Source of the DNA: Candidatus Tokpelaia sp. JSC161
Lineage (GTDB): Bacteria > Pseudomonadota > Alphaproteobacteria > Rhizobiales > Rhizobiaceae
Assembly: GCA_003331105.1 (NCBI GenBank)
Contig: QEND01000001.1
Coordinates: 124,001 to 188,000 of the forward strand
Reading direction: 5' to 3'
Length of the DNA: 64,000 nt
Shown here: positions 48,461 through 59,410 of the stretch, in pieces
Layout of the letters: each line of letters begins with the position of its first letter
Position numbering within the stretch: the first letter of the stretch is position 1
The notes under the pieces: model-generated
Told to the model about the DNA's origin: nothing
The model's database searches: none
Seen by the model: the letters and a program-made list of their open reading frames with translations, nothing else
Translations under genes and position numbers: made by a program

Positions 48461-49711
48461 ATGGCGCGTATTGTGATGAAATTTGGTGGGACATCTCTTG
48501 CGGATATTCGATGTATCCGGAATGTATTGTGTCACGTGAAACGAGAGGTTGATTTAGGTCATGAGGTTGCAATTGTTGTGTCTGCTATGGCAGGAACGAC
48601 TAATCAGCTGGTTTCGTGGACGCAGGATATTGCTGATTTGTATAATTTTCGAGAGTATGATGTTGTTGTTTCTTCTGGGGAGCAAGTAACGGCAGGTTTG
48701 TTAGCTCTTATGCTTCAAGCAGAGGGCATGAATGCGCGTTCTTGGATGGGATGGCAGATTCCTATTGTGACTGATTCTGTTTATGGATGTGCGCGTATAA
48801 AGAGTATTGATCCTTCTAAGCTTCTCAAAGGATTTCAGCATGGACAGGTTGCTGTCATAGCTGGGTTTCAGGGTATGAGCTTTGATGGAAATATTACGAC
48901 TCTTGGACGGGGAGGATCTGATACAAGTGCTGTTGCAATTGCTGCAGTTATTAAAGCGAGTCGTTGTGATATTTATACGGATGTTGATGGTGTTTATACA
49001 ACAGATCCGCGTATAGAATCTAAAGCTCGTCGTCTTTCTCGTGTTGCTTTTGAAGAAATGCTTGAAATGGCGTCGTTGGGTGCTAAAGTTTTACAAGTCC
49101 GTTCTGTTGAATTAGCTATGGTGCATAAAGTGCGTATTTTTGTTCGCTCGAGTTTTGATATGGGGTCGGCGTCTGCTCGGGCAGAAGGTGATTTCGTTGG
49201 AACTCTTATATGTGATGAGGAGGAAATTGTGGAACAGCAGTTTGTGAGCGGTATTGCTTTTGCCAAAGATGAAGCACAGATTTCTTTACGGCGTTTGGCG
49301 GATAAACCAGGTGTGGCTGCAGCAGTTTTTGCTTCCCTTGCAGAAGAGAATATTAATGTTGATATGATTGTTCAGAACATATCTGAGCATGGTGCAACAA
49401 CAGATATGACCTTTACCGTTTCATCTTCTGATCTTGAAAGGGCTGTGAATATTCTTGAACGGAGTTGTCATAAAGTTATTTGTGATGATCTTCAGTTTGA
49501 AAGTGGACTTGCAAAAGTATCTGTGATTGGAATTGGCATGCGGAATCATGCTGGTGTAGCCGCTACTGCATTTAAGGCGTTGTCTGAGAAGGGAATCAAT
49601 ATTCGTGCGATAACAACATCAGAAATAAAAATTTCAATTTTGATTGATAATGCATATACTGAACTTGCTGTTAGAATCCTTCATAGTGTTTATCATCTGG
49701 ATAAAGAGTAA
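48461..49711 (+). CDS. lysC: Aspartate kinase LysC
   Basis: Phosphorylates aspartate at the entry to lysine, diaminopimelate, threonine and methionine. In 416 residues it has the kinase signature VMKFGGTSLADI, VSAMAGTTNQLV, SSGEQVTAGLLAL, TTLGRGGSDTSAVAIAA and DIYTDVDGVYTTDPR. Two C-terminal ACT domains follow (residues about 265-340 and 345-410, with NINVDMIVQNIS and GINIRAITTSEIKIS), so feedback inhibition by lysine and/or threonine is expected. A GAGGCGAG ribosome site lies before the ATG. It is followed by ptsP, as in other rhizobia. Confidence 0.96.
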   Translation: MARIVMKFGGTSLADIRCIRNVLCHVKREVDLGHEVAIVVSAMAGTTNQLVSWTQDIADLYNFREYDVVVSSGEQVTAGLLALMLQAEGMNARSWMGWQIPIVTDSVYGCARIKSIDPSKLLKGFQHGQVAVIAGFQGMSFDGNITTLGRGGSDTSAVAIAAVIKASRCDIYTDVDGVYTTDPRIESKARRLSRVAFEEMLEMASLGAKVLQVRSVELAMVHKVRIFVRSSFDMGSASARAEGDFVGTLICDEEEIVEQQFVSGIAFAKDEAQISLRRLADKPGVAAAVFASLAEENINVDMIVQNISEHGATTDMTFTVSSSDLERAVNILERSCHKVICDDLQFESGLAKVSVIGIGMRNHAGVAATAFKALSEKGINIRAITTSEIKISILIDNAYTELAVRILHSVYHLDKE

Positions 49712-49833
49712 TTGCTTGATGACACTGAGTTAGTGGGGTAGCAAAAAGACACAAAAGATTACTGATGCGAGCTTGAGATACTCCCTGCTTAGGATGTCTT
49801 TTAGATTCTTACTATTGGAGTATAGAAAAAGTA

Positions 49834-52104
49834 ATGCAGGGAAATTCGAACGAATCGAACAGACTTTTGAAGCGTTTGCGGGCTTTGATGGAAGATGATA
49901 TTGCACCGCAGATGCGTCTGGACAGACTTGTTCAAGAGATTGCCCGGAATATGGATGCAGAAGTCTGTTCTCTCTATATTTTGCGCTCGGATGGGATGCT
50001 AGAGCTTTATGCCAGTGAGGGATTAAACCCTAAAGCAGTCCATCGTTCGGAACTACGTTTTGGCAAAGGCTTAGTGGGGAGTATTGCAGCAACGGCTCGT
50101 CCTCTTCATCTTGTTAATGCTCAACATCACAAAGCTTTTTCCTATTTACCAGAAACAGGAGAAGAGATTTATACTTCGTTTCTTGGGGTTCCTATTTTAA
50201 GATCAGGTCGTACGCTCGGTGTGCTTGTTCTGCAAAATCGTAATCAACGTTCTTATAGTGATGATGAAATTGAACTTCTTGAAACGCTTGTAATGGTGTT
50301 TTCAGAAATCATTGCGTCTGGTAATTTGCCAACTTTTTTACGTTCTAATGTTGAAATGTCTGAACAGACTCCTTTTTCTTTAGAAGGAAATTCTTTGAAT
50401 GTGGGGATTAGTCTTGGGTATGTTCTGTTGCATGAGCCTCGTGTTGCTGTAACGAATATTTTTAATGAAGGGAGTGAATTGGAGCTTTTGAAATTGTCGG
50501 AAGCGCTTGATGCTCTTTGGCTTTCTATTGATGATATGTTAATGCGAAGAGATGTAGCTACTGATGGTGAACATAGGGAGGTCTTGGAAGCTTACCGTAT
50601 GTTTGCTCATGATAAAGGATGGGTGAAACGTCTTGAAGAAGCTATTCGGAATGGGCTAACAGCTGAAGCTGCTGTTGAAAAGGTCCAGAGCGATATTAGG
50701 GCATGTATGATTCAGAGTATTGATCCCTATATGCAGGAACGTCTTTCAGATTTTGATGATTTAGCTAATAGGTTATTATTACACCTACTCGGTCGGCATC
50801 GGGATACTCTTGCTCTTACAAGAGAGCAGAATAGTATTCTTGTTGCTCGTTCTATGGGAGCCGTGGAGTTATTAGACTATCCACGTGAAAAAATTGCTGG
50901 TCTTGTCCTTGAAGGTGGGGGAGCAACGAGTCATGTTGTTATTGTTGCTCGTGCTATGGATATTCCTGTTATTGGTAAAGCGAAAGGTGCTTTTTCTCTT
51001 TTAGAAAATGGAGACTTTATTATTATTGATGCTGAGGAAGGCTATATTCATTTACGTCCTTCACTGGAAGTAGAAAATGCTTATAGAGAGAGAATTTACT
51101 TTCGAGATCGTCGTAAAAAAAATTATCGTGATTTGCGGAATATTCCCACCTGTACGCGTGATGGTGTCCCCATTACATTGCTGATGAATGCTGGTCTTCT
51201 TGTAGATTTACCTAACCTTGCTGAATCTGGTGCAGAGGGGATTGGTCTTTTTCGTACCGAGCTGCACTTTATGATTTCTGCGACATTTCCTAGGGCAGAA
51301 GAGCAAGAAAAACTGTACAGGACGATATACAAAGAGATTGGTGATAAAAGTATTACTTTTCGTACATTAGATATCGGGGGTGATAAGATACCTCCATATT
51401 TTCGTGATAAAAGTTCAGAAGAGAATCCTGCTCTTGGATGGAGAGCTATTCGCTTAACACTTGATAGACCTGCGCTTATGCGTACCCAATTACGCGCAAT
51501 CCTCAAAGCATCCACTGGTCGAGAGTTACGTATCATGTTGCCAATGGTAACAACTATAGCAGAAATTAACCAAGCACGCGATCTTGTAGATCGTGAGTTA
51601 GCTCATCTTATTCGTTTTGGGTATGATTTACCAAATCAGATAAAGTTAGGCGCGATGATAGAGGTTCCATGTTTGTTGTTTCAATTGGATGAGTTAATGC
51701 AGGTTGTTGATTTTGTTTCTGTTGGTTTGAATGATCTCTTACAATTCATGATGGCAACGGATAGAAGTAGTTCTAGACTAATCGGTCGTTTTGATCCTTT
51801 ATCTCCAGCGGTTTTGCGTGCTTTATGTGAAATTATTTATGCAGGGAAACGTCATAATATGCCTGTGACATTATGTGGAGAAATGGTAGGGAGTCCATTA
51901 ACTGCTATGGCTTTGCTTGGTTTGGGTTTTAGGCGTTTATCAATGTCTTCTTCCTCTATTGGACCGGTAAAATCTATGATTTTATCTTTAGATGTAGGAA
52001 AACTCGGAAAGGAAATACAAGAAAGGCTTAGTTCATTTCAGGAAAATGGTAGCATGCGTTCTATGCTTGCAGATTTTGCATTTCATAACAATGTCTTACT
52101 TTAA
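49834..52104 (+). CDS. ptsP: Phosphoenolpyruvate-protein phosphotransferase PtsP (Enzyme I-Ntr)
   Basis: First enzyme of the nitrogen-type PTS regulatory chain, passing phosphate from PEP to NPr and EIIA-Ntr. In 756 residues it has an N-terminal GAF domain (residues about 20-160; senses glutamine and 2-oxoglutarate in relatives), the phospho-His domain with GGGATSHVVIVARAMDIPVIG, and the PEP-binding barrel (GIGLFRTELHFM, FRTLDIGGDK, ENPALGWRAIRL, FVSVGLNDLLQFMMATDR, LCGEMVG). All catalytic motifs are present. It lies 122 bases after lysC. No other PTS gene is in the window. Confidence 0.95.
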   Translation: MQGNSNESNRLLKRLRALMEDDIAPQMRLDRLVQEIARNMDAEVCSLYILRSDGMLELYASEGLNPKAVHRSELRFGKGLVGSIAATARPLHLVNAQHHKAFSYLPETGEEIYTSFLGVPILRSGRTLGVLVLQNRNQRSYSDDEIELLETLVMVFSEIIASGNLPTFLRSNVEMSEQTPFSLEGNSLNVGISLGYVLLHEPRVAVTNIFNEGSELELLKLSEALDALWLSIDDMLMRRDVATDGEHREVLEAYRMFAHDKGWVKRLEEAIRNGLTAEAAVEKVQSDIRACMIQSIDPYMQERLSDFDDLANRLLLHLLGRHRDTLALTREQNSILVARSMGAVELLDYPREKIAGLVLEGGGATSHVVIVARAMDIPVIGKAKGAFSLLENGDFIIIDAEEGYIHLRPSLEVENAYRERIYFRDRRKKNYRDLRNIPTCTRDGVPITLLMNAGLLVDLPNLAESGAEGIGLFRTELHFMISATFPRAEEQEKLYRTIYKEIGDKSITFRTLDIGGDKIPPYFRDKSSEENPALGWRAIRLTLDRPALMRTQLRAILKASTGRELRIMLPMVTTIAEINQARDLVDRELAHLIRFGYDLPNQIKLGAMIEVPCLLFQLDELMQVVDFVSVGLNDLLQFMMATDRSSSRLIGRFDPLSPAVLRALCEIIYAGKRHNMPVTLCGEMVGSPLTAMALLGLGFRRLSMSSSSIGPVKSMILSLDVGKLGKEIQERLSSFQENGSMRSMLADFAFHNNVLL

Positions 52105-52141
52105 AGAGTAATAGGGCTTTTGGAATGAGGATGTTAGAAAG

Positions 52142-53221
52142 ATGTTGATTTTACCGAAGGATCGTATGGAAGCCTTAGAAAGGCGTTTTAAGTTTCTTGA
52201 AGAAACAATGGCTGTTTATCCTGGTGGGGATGTTTATAGAAAGCTTGCATCAGAATATGCAGAATTAGAATTATTAGTTAGACATATTAGATTACTGACT
52301 CTGGCTCGGAGGGAGGAAGAAGATGTTAATGTAATGCTGACTGATCCACGAACAGATATAAATATGCGTGTATTAGCTGAAGAGGAGCGTTCTTGTTTAC
52401 GTGCTAAAATTTGTGAGTTAGAAAAAACACTTTCTACTCTTCTTTTACCAAAAGATGTGGCGGATGATAGGAATGTTATTTTAGAAATTCGAGCGGGTAC
52501 AGGTGGTTTAGAGGCCGCTCTTTTTTCTGGTGATTTATTCCGGATGTATGAACGTTATGCTGTTTATCAAGGTTGGAAAGTTGAAATGATTTCAATGAGT
52601 GAAGCTGATCTTGGTGGTTATAAGGAAATTATTGCGGGTATTTCTGGGAAAAGTGTTTTTTCAAGATTGAAATTTGAATCTGGGGTGCATCGTGTCCAGC
52701 GTGTTCCTGAGACTGAAGCGAGTGGTCGTATTCACACCTCAGCGGCAACGGTTGCTGTTCTTCCTGAGGCAGAAGATATCGATATTGAAATTCATCTTGA
52801 AGATATTCGTATTGATACTATGCGGGCTTCAGGTGCGGGTGGACAGCATGTTAATACAACAGATTCTGCGGTTCGTATGACTCATATTCCGACTGGAATA
52901 ACAGTGATTCAAGCAGAAAAATCACAACATCAGAATCGTGCGAGAGCTATGCAGATTTTACGAGCGCGTCTGTATGATATGAAGCGCTCTCAGATAGCAA
53001 AAGAGCGTTCTGCTTTTCGGAAAGAACAAGTTGGGAGTGGTGATCGTTCAGAGCGTATACGTACGTATAATTTTCCTCAAAGTCGGATTACAGATCATCG
53101 TATTAATTTAACACTTTATAAACTTGATCAGCTGATGGAAGGTTATTTAGATGAAATTATTGAACCTTTAATTGCAGATCATAAGGCAGGATTATTGGGA
53201 CAGATAGGAGTAGAGAAATGA
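52142..53221 (+). CDS. prfA: Peptide chain release factor 1
   Basis: Terminates translation at UAA and UAG. 359 residues. The codon-recognition region has the PxT-type motif ([23 protein letters not shown]) and the catalytic GGQ is in [45 protein letters not shown] follows. Start ATG 52142 aligns with relatives. Its last 4 bases overlap prmC, whose product methylates the GGQ glutamine. Confidence 0.97.
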   Translation: MLILPKDRMEALERRFKFLEETMAVYPGGDVYRKLASEYAELELLVRHIRLLTLARREEEDVNVMLTDPRTDINMRVLAEEERSCLRAKICELEKTLSTLLLPKDVADDRNVILEIRAGTGGLEAALFSGDLFRMYERYAVYQGWKVEMISMSEADLGGYKEIIAGISGKSVFSRLKFESGVHRVQRVPETEASGRIHTSAATVAVLPEAEDIDIEIHLEDIRIDTMRASGAGGQHVNTTDSAVRMTHIPTGITVIQAEKSQHQNRARAMQILRARLYDMKRSQIAKERSAFRKEQVGSGDRSERIRTYNFPQSRITDHRINLTLYKLDQLMEGYLDEIIEPLIADHKAGLLGQIGVEK

Positions 53222-54081
53222 GCTTTCATAGTTTGCAAGAAAGCTTGTATTCTTCTATTCGTTATTTAGATCAGGCAGGGATTCAAAATCCTGCAATGGA
53301 TGCCCGGTTGCTTGTGCAATGGGTTACAGGTACATCCTTAATTGATACCATCATGCATCCGGGGAGGCTTCTTTCTTTAGAAGAGCAGAAGAATCTGACT
53401 TGCGCGTTGCAAAGACGGAGGAATAGAGAACCAGTTCATCGTATTTTAGGAGAAAGGGCTTTTTATGGAGTAGATTTCATACTCTCTCCTCATACATTTG
53501 AGCCTCGTCCTGATACGGAAACGCTTGTTGATTTAGTTTTACCTTTTTTAAAAGAACATGCTTGTTCCAAAGAGTTTGTCAATTGTCTTGATTTAGGTAC
53601 AGGCTGTGGAGCCATTGCTATTGCTTTGCTTGTTAATGTTTTATCTCTACATACAATTGGGATTGATATTTCTGAAGATGCTTTGCTCACAGCTCATCTC
53701 AATGCTATGAGGGTAGGTGTTGAAGATCGTTTATTTCTTTTTAAGAGTGATTGGTTGAGGTCTGTATCTGGCATATTTGATTTAATTGTTTCGAATCCTC
53801 CCTATATTCCATCAGGAGATATAGTGACTCTTGATCTGAGTGTGCGTAATTTTGATCCTTTATTGGCTCTGAATGGTGGTAAGGATGGACTTGATTTTTA
53901 TCGATTACTTGCAACTCATGCGAGACGGTATTTGCACCCATTTACAGGTAAAATTGCTGTAGAGATTGGTATTCAGCAAAAGGAGTCTGTTTTAAGAATT
54001 TTTAGTCAATGTGGATATCATCTTGAATCTATGAAGACGGATCTTTCTGGGACTGAGCGGGCTCTTATGTTTGGTCAGTAA
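53218..54081 (+). CDS. prmC: Release factor glutamine methyltransferase PrmC
   Basis: Methylates the Gln of the GGQ motif of release factors. In 287 residues the N-terminal helical domain ends near residue 75, then [51 protein letters not shown] (motif I) and the catalytic NPPY in [13 protein letters not shown]. It overlaps prfA by 4 bases (ATGA), the common coupling of enzyme and substrate. Confidence 0.97.
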   Translation: MSFHSLQESLYSSIRYLDQAGIQNPAMDARLLVQWVTGTSLIDTIMHPGRLLSLEEQKNLTCALQRRRNREPVHRILGERAFYGVDFILSPHTFEPRPDTETLVDLVLPFLKEHACSKEFVNCLDLGTGCGAIAIALLVNVLSLHTIGIDISEDALLTAHLNAMRVGVEDRLFLFKSDWLRSVSGIFDLIVSNPPYIPSGDIVTLDLSVRNFDPLLALNGGKDGLDFYRLLATHARRYLHPFTGKIAVEIGIQQKESVLRIFSQCGYHLESMKTDLSGTERALMFGQ

Positions 54082-54241
54082 TATTTTGGATGCATGCTGA
54101 ATGGGATATTTTCTTTTATTTTTTGTTGATATGAAGGAAATGGGATTCGTCTGTGTATGAAGTTTTTGAGAATGGTGAAAAGGATTGATTTTGATCTCTA
54201 AGAGATTTTTTAGGTTTTATACTGACTGTTAAACTGTTAAA

Positions 54242-56044
54242 ATGATGATAAAAAAACTAAGCCTGATCCGTAATTTTTCTATTATAGCGCATATTGATCA
54301 TGGTAAGTCAACGCTTGCTGATCGCCTGATTTGTTTAACAGGAGCTCTTGATGAGCGAGAGATGAAAACTCAAGTTTTGGATTCCATGGATATTGAACGA
54401 GAAAGGGGGATCACAATCAAGGCGCAAACTGTACGCTTGCACTATCATGCAAAAGATGGAGAAAGTTATTTTTTGAATCTTATTGATACACCAGGACATG
54501 TTGATTTTACTTATGAAGTATCTCGGTCACTTGCTGCTTGCGAAGGATCCCTTCTTGTAATTGATGCTACACAGGGTGTTGAAGCTCAAACTCTTGCTAA
54601 TGTTTATCAGGCATTTGATTTTAACCATGAAGTGATTCTTGTGTTAAATAAGGTTGATCTTCCTGCTGCGGACCCTAAAAGAATTAAAAAGCAAATTGAA
54701 GAAGTCATTGGTCTTGATGCTTCTAACACAATTGAAGTTTCAGCGAAAACCGGTTTCGGTGTAGACAAAGTGCTTGAATCCATTGTGAAATATCTACCCT
54801 CTCCGCGATATGGTCATAAGGAGAAGCCACTGAAGGCTATGTTAGTTGACAGTTGGTATGATATTTATCTTGGTGTGGTTGTTTTGGTTCGTATGATTGA
54901 TGGTGTTTTGAAAAAAGGTCAGATCATACGCTTAATGAGTACGGGAGCGAAATATGTAGTTGATCGTGTAGGTGTTTTTACACCTAAAATGTTGCAGATC
55001 GATCAATTAGGTCCAGGATATTTTGGTTTTATTACGGCTTCTATGAAAGATGTGGCGGATACTCGTGTTGGGGATACAATTACGGATGAGCGTTTTCCTT
55101 GTGCAGATTCTGTTCATGGATTTAAAGTTGCTAAGCCTGTTGTTTTTTGTGGTTTGTTTCCTTTGGATTCTGCTTCTTTTGAAGAAATGCGTTTAGCTAT
55201 GGGGAAATTACGGTTAAATGATGCGAGTTTTTTCTTTGAAAGAGAAAATTCGACTGCGCTTGGTTTTGGTTTTCGTTGTGGTTTTCTTGGGTTGTTACAC
55301 CTTGAAATTATTCAAGAAAGATTAATACGTGAGTTTAGTATAGATCTTGTAACTACAGTTCCTTCAGTAGTGTATCATATGTTTATGATAGATGGTGGAT
55401 TCAAAGAATTGCATAGTCCAGCTGATATGCCTGAAACTATGAAGATAGCTTCTATTCGAGAGCCATGGATTTGTGCTACAATGATCACGCCAGATGATTA
55501 TCTGGGTGCTATTTTCAAACTATGTCAAGATAGACGTGGAATACAGCTTAATTTGTCTTATTTTGGTAAGCGCGTAATTGTCACTTATGATTTGCCTCTG
55601 AGTGAGGTTGTGTTTGATTTTTATGATCATTTGAAGTCTATTTCTAAAGGATACGCATCCTTTGATTATCAGATGAAAGATTATCGTGAAGGTGATTTGG
55701 TTAAAATGTCTATTTTAGTCAATGGGGAGCAGGTTGATGCGCTTTCCATGTTAGTTCATCGTATTGCGGCTGAAAAACGTGGCCGTTTGATATGTGAGAA
55801 ATTAAAAACATTGATTCCTCGGCATCTCTTTCAGATTCCGATTCAAGCTGTGATAGGGGGTAAAATTATTGCAAGAGAAACGATTCCTGCACTACGTAAA
55901 GATGTAACAGCAAAATGTTATGGTGGTGATATAACACGTAAACGTAAGCTGTTGGAAAAGCAAAAAGAAGGTAAAAAACGTATGCGGCAGTTTGGAAGGG
56001 TAGAGATTCCGCATGATGTATTTATTCAAGCTTTAAAGATTTAG
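54242..56044 (+). CDS. lepA: Elongation factor 4 (LepA)
   Basis: Ribosome-dependent GTPase that back-translocates stalled ribosomes and aids 30S maturation. 600 residues. G1 [15 protein letters not shown]2 region [14 protein letters not shown]3 DTPGHVDF, G4 [10 protein letters not shown], then LepA-specific domains ending in the C-terminal [49 protein letters not shown]. All normal. A 160-base gap separates it from prmC. Confidence 0.97.
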   Translation: MMIKKLSLIRNFSIIAHIDHGKSTLADRLICLTGALDEREMKTQVLDSMDIERERGITIKAQTVRLHYHAKDGESYFLNLIDTPGHVDFTYEVSRSLAACEGSLLVIDATQGVEAQTLANVYQAFDFNHEVILVLNKVDLPAADPKRIKKQIEEVIGLDASNTIEVSAKTGFGVDKVLESIVKYLPSPRYGHKEKPLKAMLVDSWYDIYLGVVVLVRMIDGVLKKGQIIRLMSTGAKYVVDRVGVFTPKMLQIDQLGPGYFGFITASMKDVADTRVGDTITDERFPCADSVHGFKVAKPVVFCGLFPLDSASFEEMRLAMGKLRLNDASFFFERENSTALGFGFRCGFLGLLHLEIIQERLIREFSIDLVTTVPSVVYHMFMIDGGFKELHSPADMPETMKIASIREPWICATMITPDDYLGAIFKLCQDRRGIQLNLSYFGKRVIVTYDLPLSEVVFDFYDHLKSISKGYASFDYQMKDYREGDLVKMSILVNGEQVDALSMLVHRIAAEKRGRLICEKLKTLIPRHLFQIPIQAVIGGKIIARETIPALRKDVTAKCYGGDITRKRKLLEKQKEGKKRMRQFGRVEIPHDVFIQALKI

Positions 56045-56105
56045 GTCTTTTTAAATAGTGGATATTTTATTCAGCTAAAATACGCTTTTAAGAGAAGAGA
56101 ATACT

Positions 56106-56879
56106 ATGAAATTGGGTTTTTTAGGAACTGGTATGATTACAGATTCTGTTGTCCGTGGTCTATGTACTTCAGATTTTTTAGAGGATAAAATTTTTGTTTC
56201 TCCACGTAATATTGATATAGCTGATAAACTCGCATCTGATTTTTCTTCAGTGAAGATTGCAGGAGATAATCAAGAATTGCTTGATTATTCAGATATAGTT
56301 TTTATTGCCTTACGTGAATCGGTAGTCGAAGGACTGTTAACGTCCTTGTCTTTTCGAAAAGAGCAAAAAATTGTGAGTTTTGTTCCAACACTGACCTGTA
56401 TGAAGTTATCGGTTTGGATCAATCATGCAGCACCGGTTTTCCGAGCGGCTCCTCTTCCTTTTGTTGCGGAACATAAAAGTGCGACACCTGTCTTTCCTGT
56501 CGATTCTGATTTACGAATGATTTTTGAAAAAATAGGTGGCATTCTTGAACTCGGAAATGAAGAGCAATTTAATGTGTTTATGACCGCTGGGTCTCTTATG
56601 GGGATTTATTTTTATTTTTCTAGAATTTTGGATAGTTGGATGCAAAGGAGGGGTATGGAAAGTAAGGAGTCATTTTTATATTTATCTAGATTATTTTTCT
56701 GTCTTGCTCATAAGGCATTTCAAACGAAACAATTTGATTTTAGGGCATTGCAGAAGCACTTTTCTACGAAAGGTGGAACAAATGAGTTGATTGTGCGTTT
56801 GTTTAAAGAAAAAGGAGGGGATAAGTTATTAAGTTGTGCATTAGATGAAGCTTTTTTTCATATTACAGGATCTTTTTAA
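56106..56879 (+). CDS. proC: Pyrroline-5-carboxylate reductase family protein ProC
   Basis: Last step of proline synthesis, reducing P5C with NAD(P)H. 257 residues of the short alphaproteobacterial ProC type. GFLGTGMITDSVVRGL is the nucleotide-binding loop, VSPRNIDIADKLASDF follows, APLPFVAEHKSATPVFP is typical of this subgroup, and the dimerisation domain carries FSTKGGTNELIVRLFKEKGG, whose usual form is STKGGLNEQ. With proA and proB in the window the pathway is complete. Its stop codon overlaps that of topA on the opposite strand by 4 bases. Confidence 0.85.
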   Translation: MKLGFLGTGMITDSVVRGLCTSDFLEDKIFVSPRNIDIADKLASDFSSVKIAGDNQELLDYSDIVFIALRESVVEGLLTSLSFRKEQKIVSFVPTLTCMKLSVWINHAAPVFRAAPLPFVAEHKSATPVFPVDSDLRMIFEKIGGILELGNEEQFNVFMTAGSLMGIYFYFSRILDSWMQRRGMESKESFLYLSRLFFCLAHKAFQTKQFDFRALQKHFSTKGGTNELIVRLFKEKGGDKLLSCALDEAFFHITGSF

Positions 56880-59341
56880 TTTGACTTGTTTATTTTTTCT
56901 TGAATTAAGGCTATTGCCTCTTCGAGAGTACACTCTTTTTTCTTAGATAAGGTTACATGAATTTTTTTCCATTGAATATAAGGGCCGTAGCGTCCATTTT
57001 TGACTTTAATCTCTTCTCCTAAAGGGTGTTCTCCTAAAATTATGAGTGTTTTTGTATTTTCCTGACTTTCTTCCTTTTCATTGAGTCGTGTAACGGCTTG
57101 ATTTTTGCTGATGGTAAAGACCTCATCTATGTTTTCGAGATTTCTATAGTGATTATTATGGTTAATATAAGGACCATAGCGTCCAATATTTGCTAGAATA
57201 TATTTACCGGTTATAGGATGGATCCCAATTTTTCTAGGAAGAGATAAAAGTGCTAAGGCTTGTTTTATATCAATTTCTGTAGAAGACCATTCTTTTGGAA
57301 TGCTCGAACGTTTCATGTTTTTGCTATTTCCGCGTTGGATATAAGAACCAAATTTTCCTGATTGTATGGTGATATCTTCTCTTGTTATAGGATCTTGTCC
57401 TAAAAGAATGACTGTTCCTTTTGTAGGATTTTGATCCTCTTTTAATGCTCTTGTATATTTACATTGAGGGTATTGAGAGCATCCAATGAAAGGACCATAA
57501 CGTCCAAACTTAAGTGATAGCTGTCCATCTTGACAGATAGGGCAGGAGCGTGGGTCGATTTGATTGTCATTGTTTTGAAAGATGATAGGAGCTAATATAT
57601 CATTTAAAACATTTAATATATTTGTGATACTTAATTTGTGAATCGTCTCGATTGAAAGTGAGAATTCTTTCCAAAAATCATATAATACATTTTTCCATTG
57701 AATTGTTCCATTAGAAATAAGATCAAGTTGTTCTTCCAGATGAGCTGTAAAGTCATATCTAATATAAGGATTAAAGAAATTTTCTAGAAAAGCTATCAGA
57801 ATCCGTCCTTTTGATTGCGGAATCAGCATTTGTTTTTTAATCGTAATGTATTCGCGTTTATGTAAAATAGAAAGGATGGATGCATAAGTTGAAGGGCGTC
57901 CGATTCCTAATTTTTCTAGCTTTCGGATAAGCGTTGCTTCTGAATAACGGATTGGAGGATCTGTCATCTTTTGGGAAAGAATAATCTTTTCAGAATGAAG
58001 GGGATCATTTTTTGTGATTTCTGGGAGAGAGGTGTTGTTTTCTATTTTTTTGTAAGAAACCAAAAAACCTTTTGAAAGAATTTGAGAGCCTGTTGCTTTT
58101 AAGGTGGCAATCATTTCTTGATTTTGAGCTTGGATCTCAATGATTGTTTTTTGAATTGTTGCTACTTGCATTTGGCTGCAAAGTGCGCGTTTCCAGATTA
58201 TTTCATAGAGGTATTTTTGTTCTGTATTAAGAAAGTGCTCTATTTTTTCTGGACTTTGTTTAAAATCTGTCGGGCGTATTGCTTCATGAGCTTCTTGTGC
58301 GTTTTTAGTTTTTTTTGAGTATAGGTGTGGTTTTGAAGGGATATAATTTTTTCCAAACAGATTTTCTATGACTGTGCGTGCAGACTGAATAGCTTCTGAT
58401 GTCATTTGTAAGCTATCTGTGCGCATATAGGTAATAAGACCGGTAACTTCTTTTCCGATACGAATTCCTTCATAAAGCTTTTGTGCTATTTGCATAGTCT
58501 GTGAAGCTGAAAACCCAAATTCTGAAAAAGCTTTTTGTTGCAGAGTCGAGGTAATAAATGGAGGAGGAGGATGACGTTGAATCAATTTTTTTTCAAGACT
58601 CTCTACTTTAAAATCTGCTTGTTCAAGCATGAATCGGATTTGTTCTGCATATGTTGCTGTTTTGATATCAAATTGATTTATTTTTTTTCCTTGAAATTTG
58701 ATGAGATGAGCGGTCAAACTATCATGAGCTGATGTTCTGAGGTTAGCTGCAATTGACCAGTAAGGAGTCGGGGTGAAGGATTCAATTTTAGTTTCTTGGT
58801 TACAAATAAGACGTAAGGCCACTGATTGGACCCGGCCTGCAGAACGTGTTCCTGGTATTTTCCGCCATAAGATTGGTGATAAGTGAAAGCCGAATAAATA
58901 ATCTAGGGCTCGGCGTGTTAGATATGCGTTAACAAGATTCAGGTTAAGATCGCGTGGGTTAGCTATGGCATTCTGAATTGCTTCTGGTGTTATAGAATTA
59001 AAAACGATTCGCTGAATAGATTTGTCCGTTAGAAGGTTTTTTTGTTTGAGTATATTGAAGATATGCCAAGAGATTGCTTCTCCTTCTCGGTCTGGATCTG
59101 TTGCAAGAATGAGAGTTTTACTTGTTTTGATTGCTTTGCTAATATTTGATAGATATTTTGCAGAATGTTTCTGAAGACTCCATTTCATAGCGAAATCTTC
59201 GTCTGGTAATACAGAATCTTTTTTAGCTATGAGGTCTCGGACGTGTCCTAATGATGGAAATACGATATAATTGGGCCCAAGATACTTGTTAATTGTTTTG
59301 GCTTTTGCCGGTGATTCAACGATCACTACATCAACAGTCAT
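56876..59341 (-). CDS. topA: DNA topoisomerase I TopA
   Basis: Relaxes negative supercoils by single-strand passage. 821 residues from ATG 59341 with a GGAAAG ribosome site; the frame to 59401 lacks similarity before MTVDVVIVESPAKAKTINKYLG. TOPRIM domain 1-120 (ILATDPDREGEAISWH), active-site Tyr in TGLITYMRTDS, then the GIGRPSTYASIL motif. The C-terminus has one Cys4 zinc ribbon (CPICQDGQLSLKFGRYGPFIGCSQYPQCKY) and further FGSYIQRG/GRYGPYIxH-type repeats lacking the Cys residues, a common alphaproteobacterial form. Rhizobia usually have dprA between topA and plsY; it is missing. Confidence 0.96.
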   Translation of the reverse strand: MTVDVVIVESPAKAKTINKYLGPNYIVFPSLGHVRDLIAKKDSVLPDEDFAMKWSLQKHSAKYLSNISKAIKTSKTLILATDPDREGEAISWHIFNILKQKNLLTDKSIQRIVFNSITPEAIQNAIANPRDLNLNLVNAYLTRRALDYLFGFHLSPILWRKIPGTRSAGRVQSVALRLICNQETKIESFTPTPYWSIAANLRTSAHDSLTAHLIKFQGKKINQFDIKTATYAEQIRFMLEQADFKVESLEKKLIQRHPPPPFITSTLQQKAFSEFGFSASQTMQIAQKLYEGIRIGKEVTGLITYMRTDSLQMTSEAIQSARTVIENLFGKNYIPSKPHLYSKKTKNAQEAHEAIRPTDFKQSPEKIEHFLNTEQKYLYEIIWKRALCSQMQVATIQKTIIEIQAQNQEMIATLKATGSQILSKGFLVSYKKIENNTSLPEITKNDPLHSEKIILSQKMTDPPIRYSEATLIRKLEKLGIGRPSTYASILSILHKREYITIKKQMLIPQSKGRILIAFLENFFNPYIRYDFTAHLEEQLDLISNGTIQWKNVLYDFWKEFSLSIETIHKLSITNILNVLNDILAPIIFQNNDNQIDPRSCPICQDGQLSLKFGRYGPFIGCSQYPQCKYTRALKEDQNPTKGTVILLGQDPITREDITIQSGKFGSYIQRGNSKNMKRSSIPKEWSSTEIDIKQALALLSLPRKIGIHPITGKYILANIGRYGPYINHNNHYRNLENIDEVFTISKNQAVTRLNEKEESQENTKTLIILGEHPLGEEIKVKNGRYGPYIQWKKIHVTLSKKKECTLEEAIALIQEKINKSN

Positions 59342-59410
59342 GATTTTCTTTCCAAGAAAATGATAATTTGTGCGCTTAAAATGTGTTTTTATATGAATCA
59401 TTTTAAATGA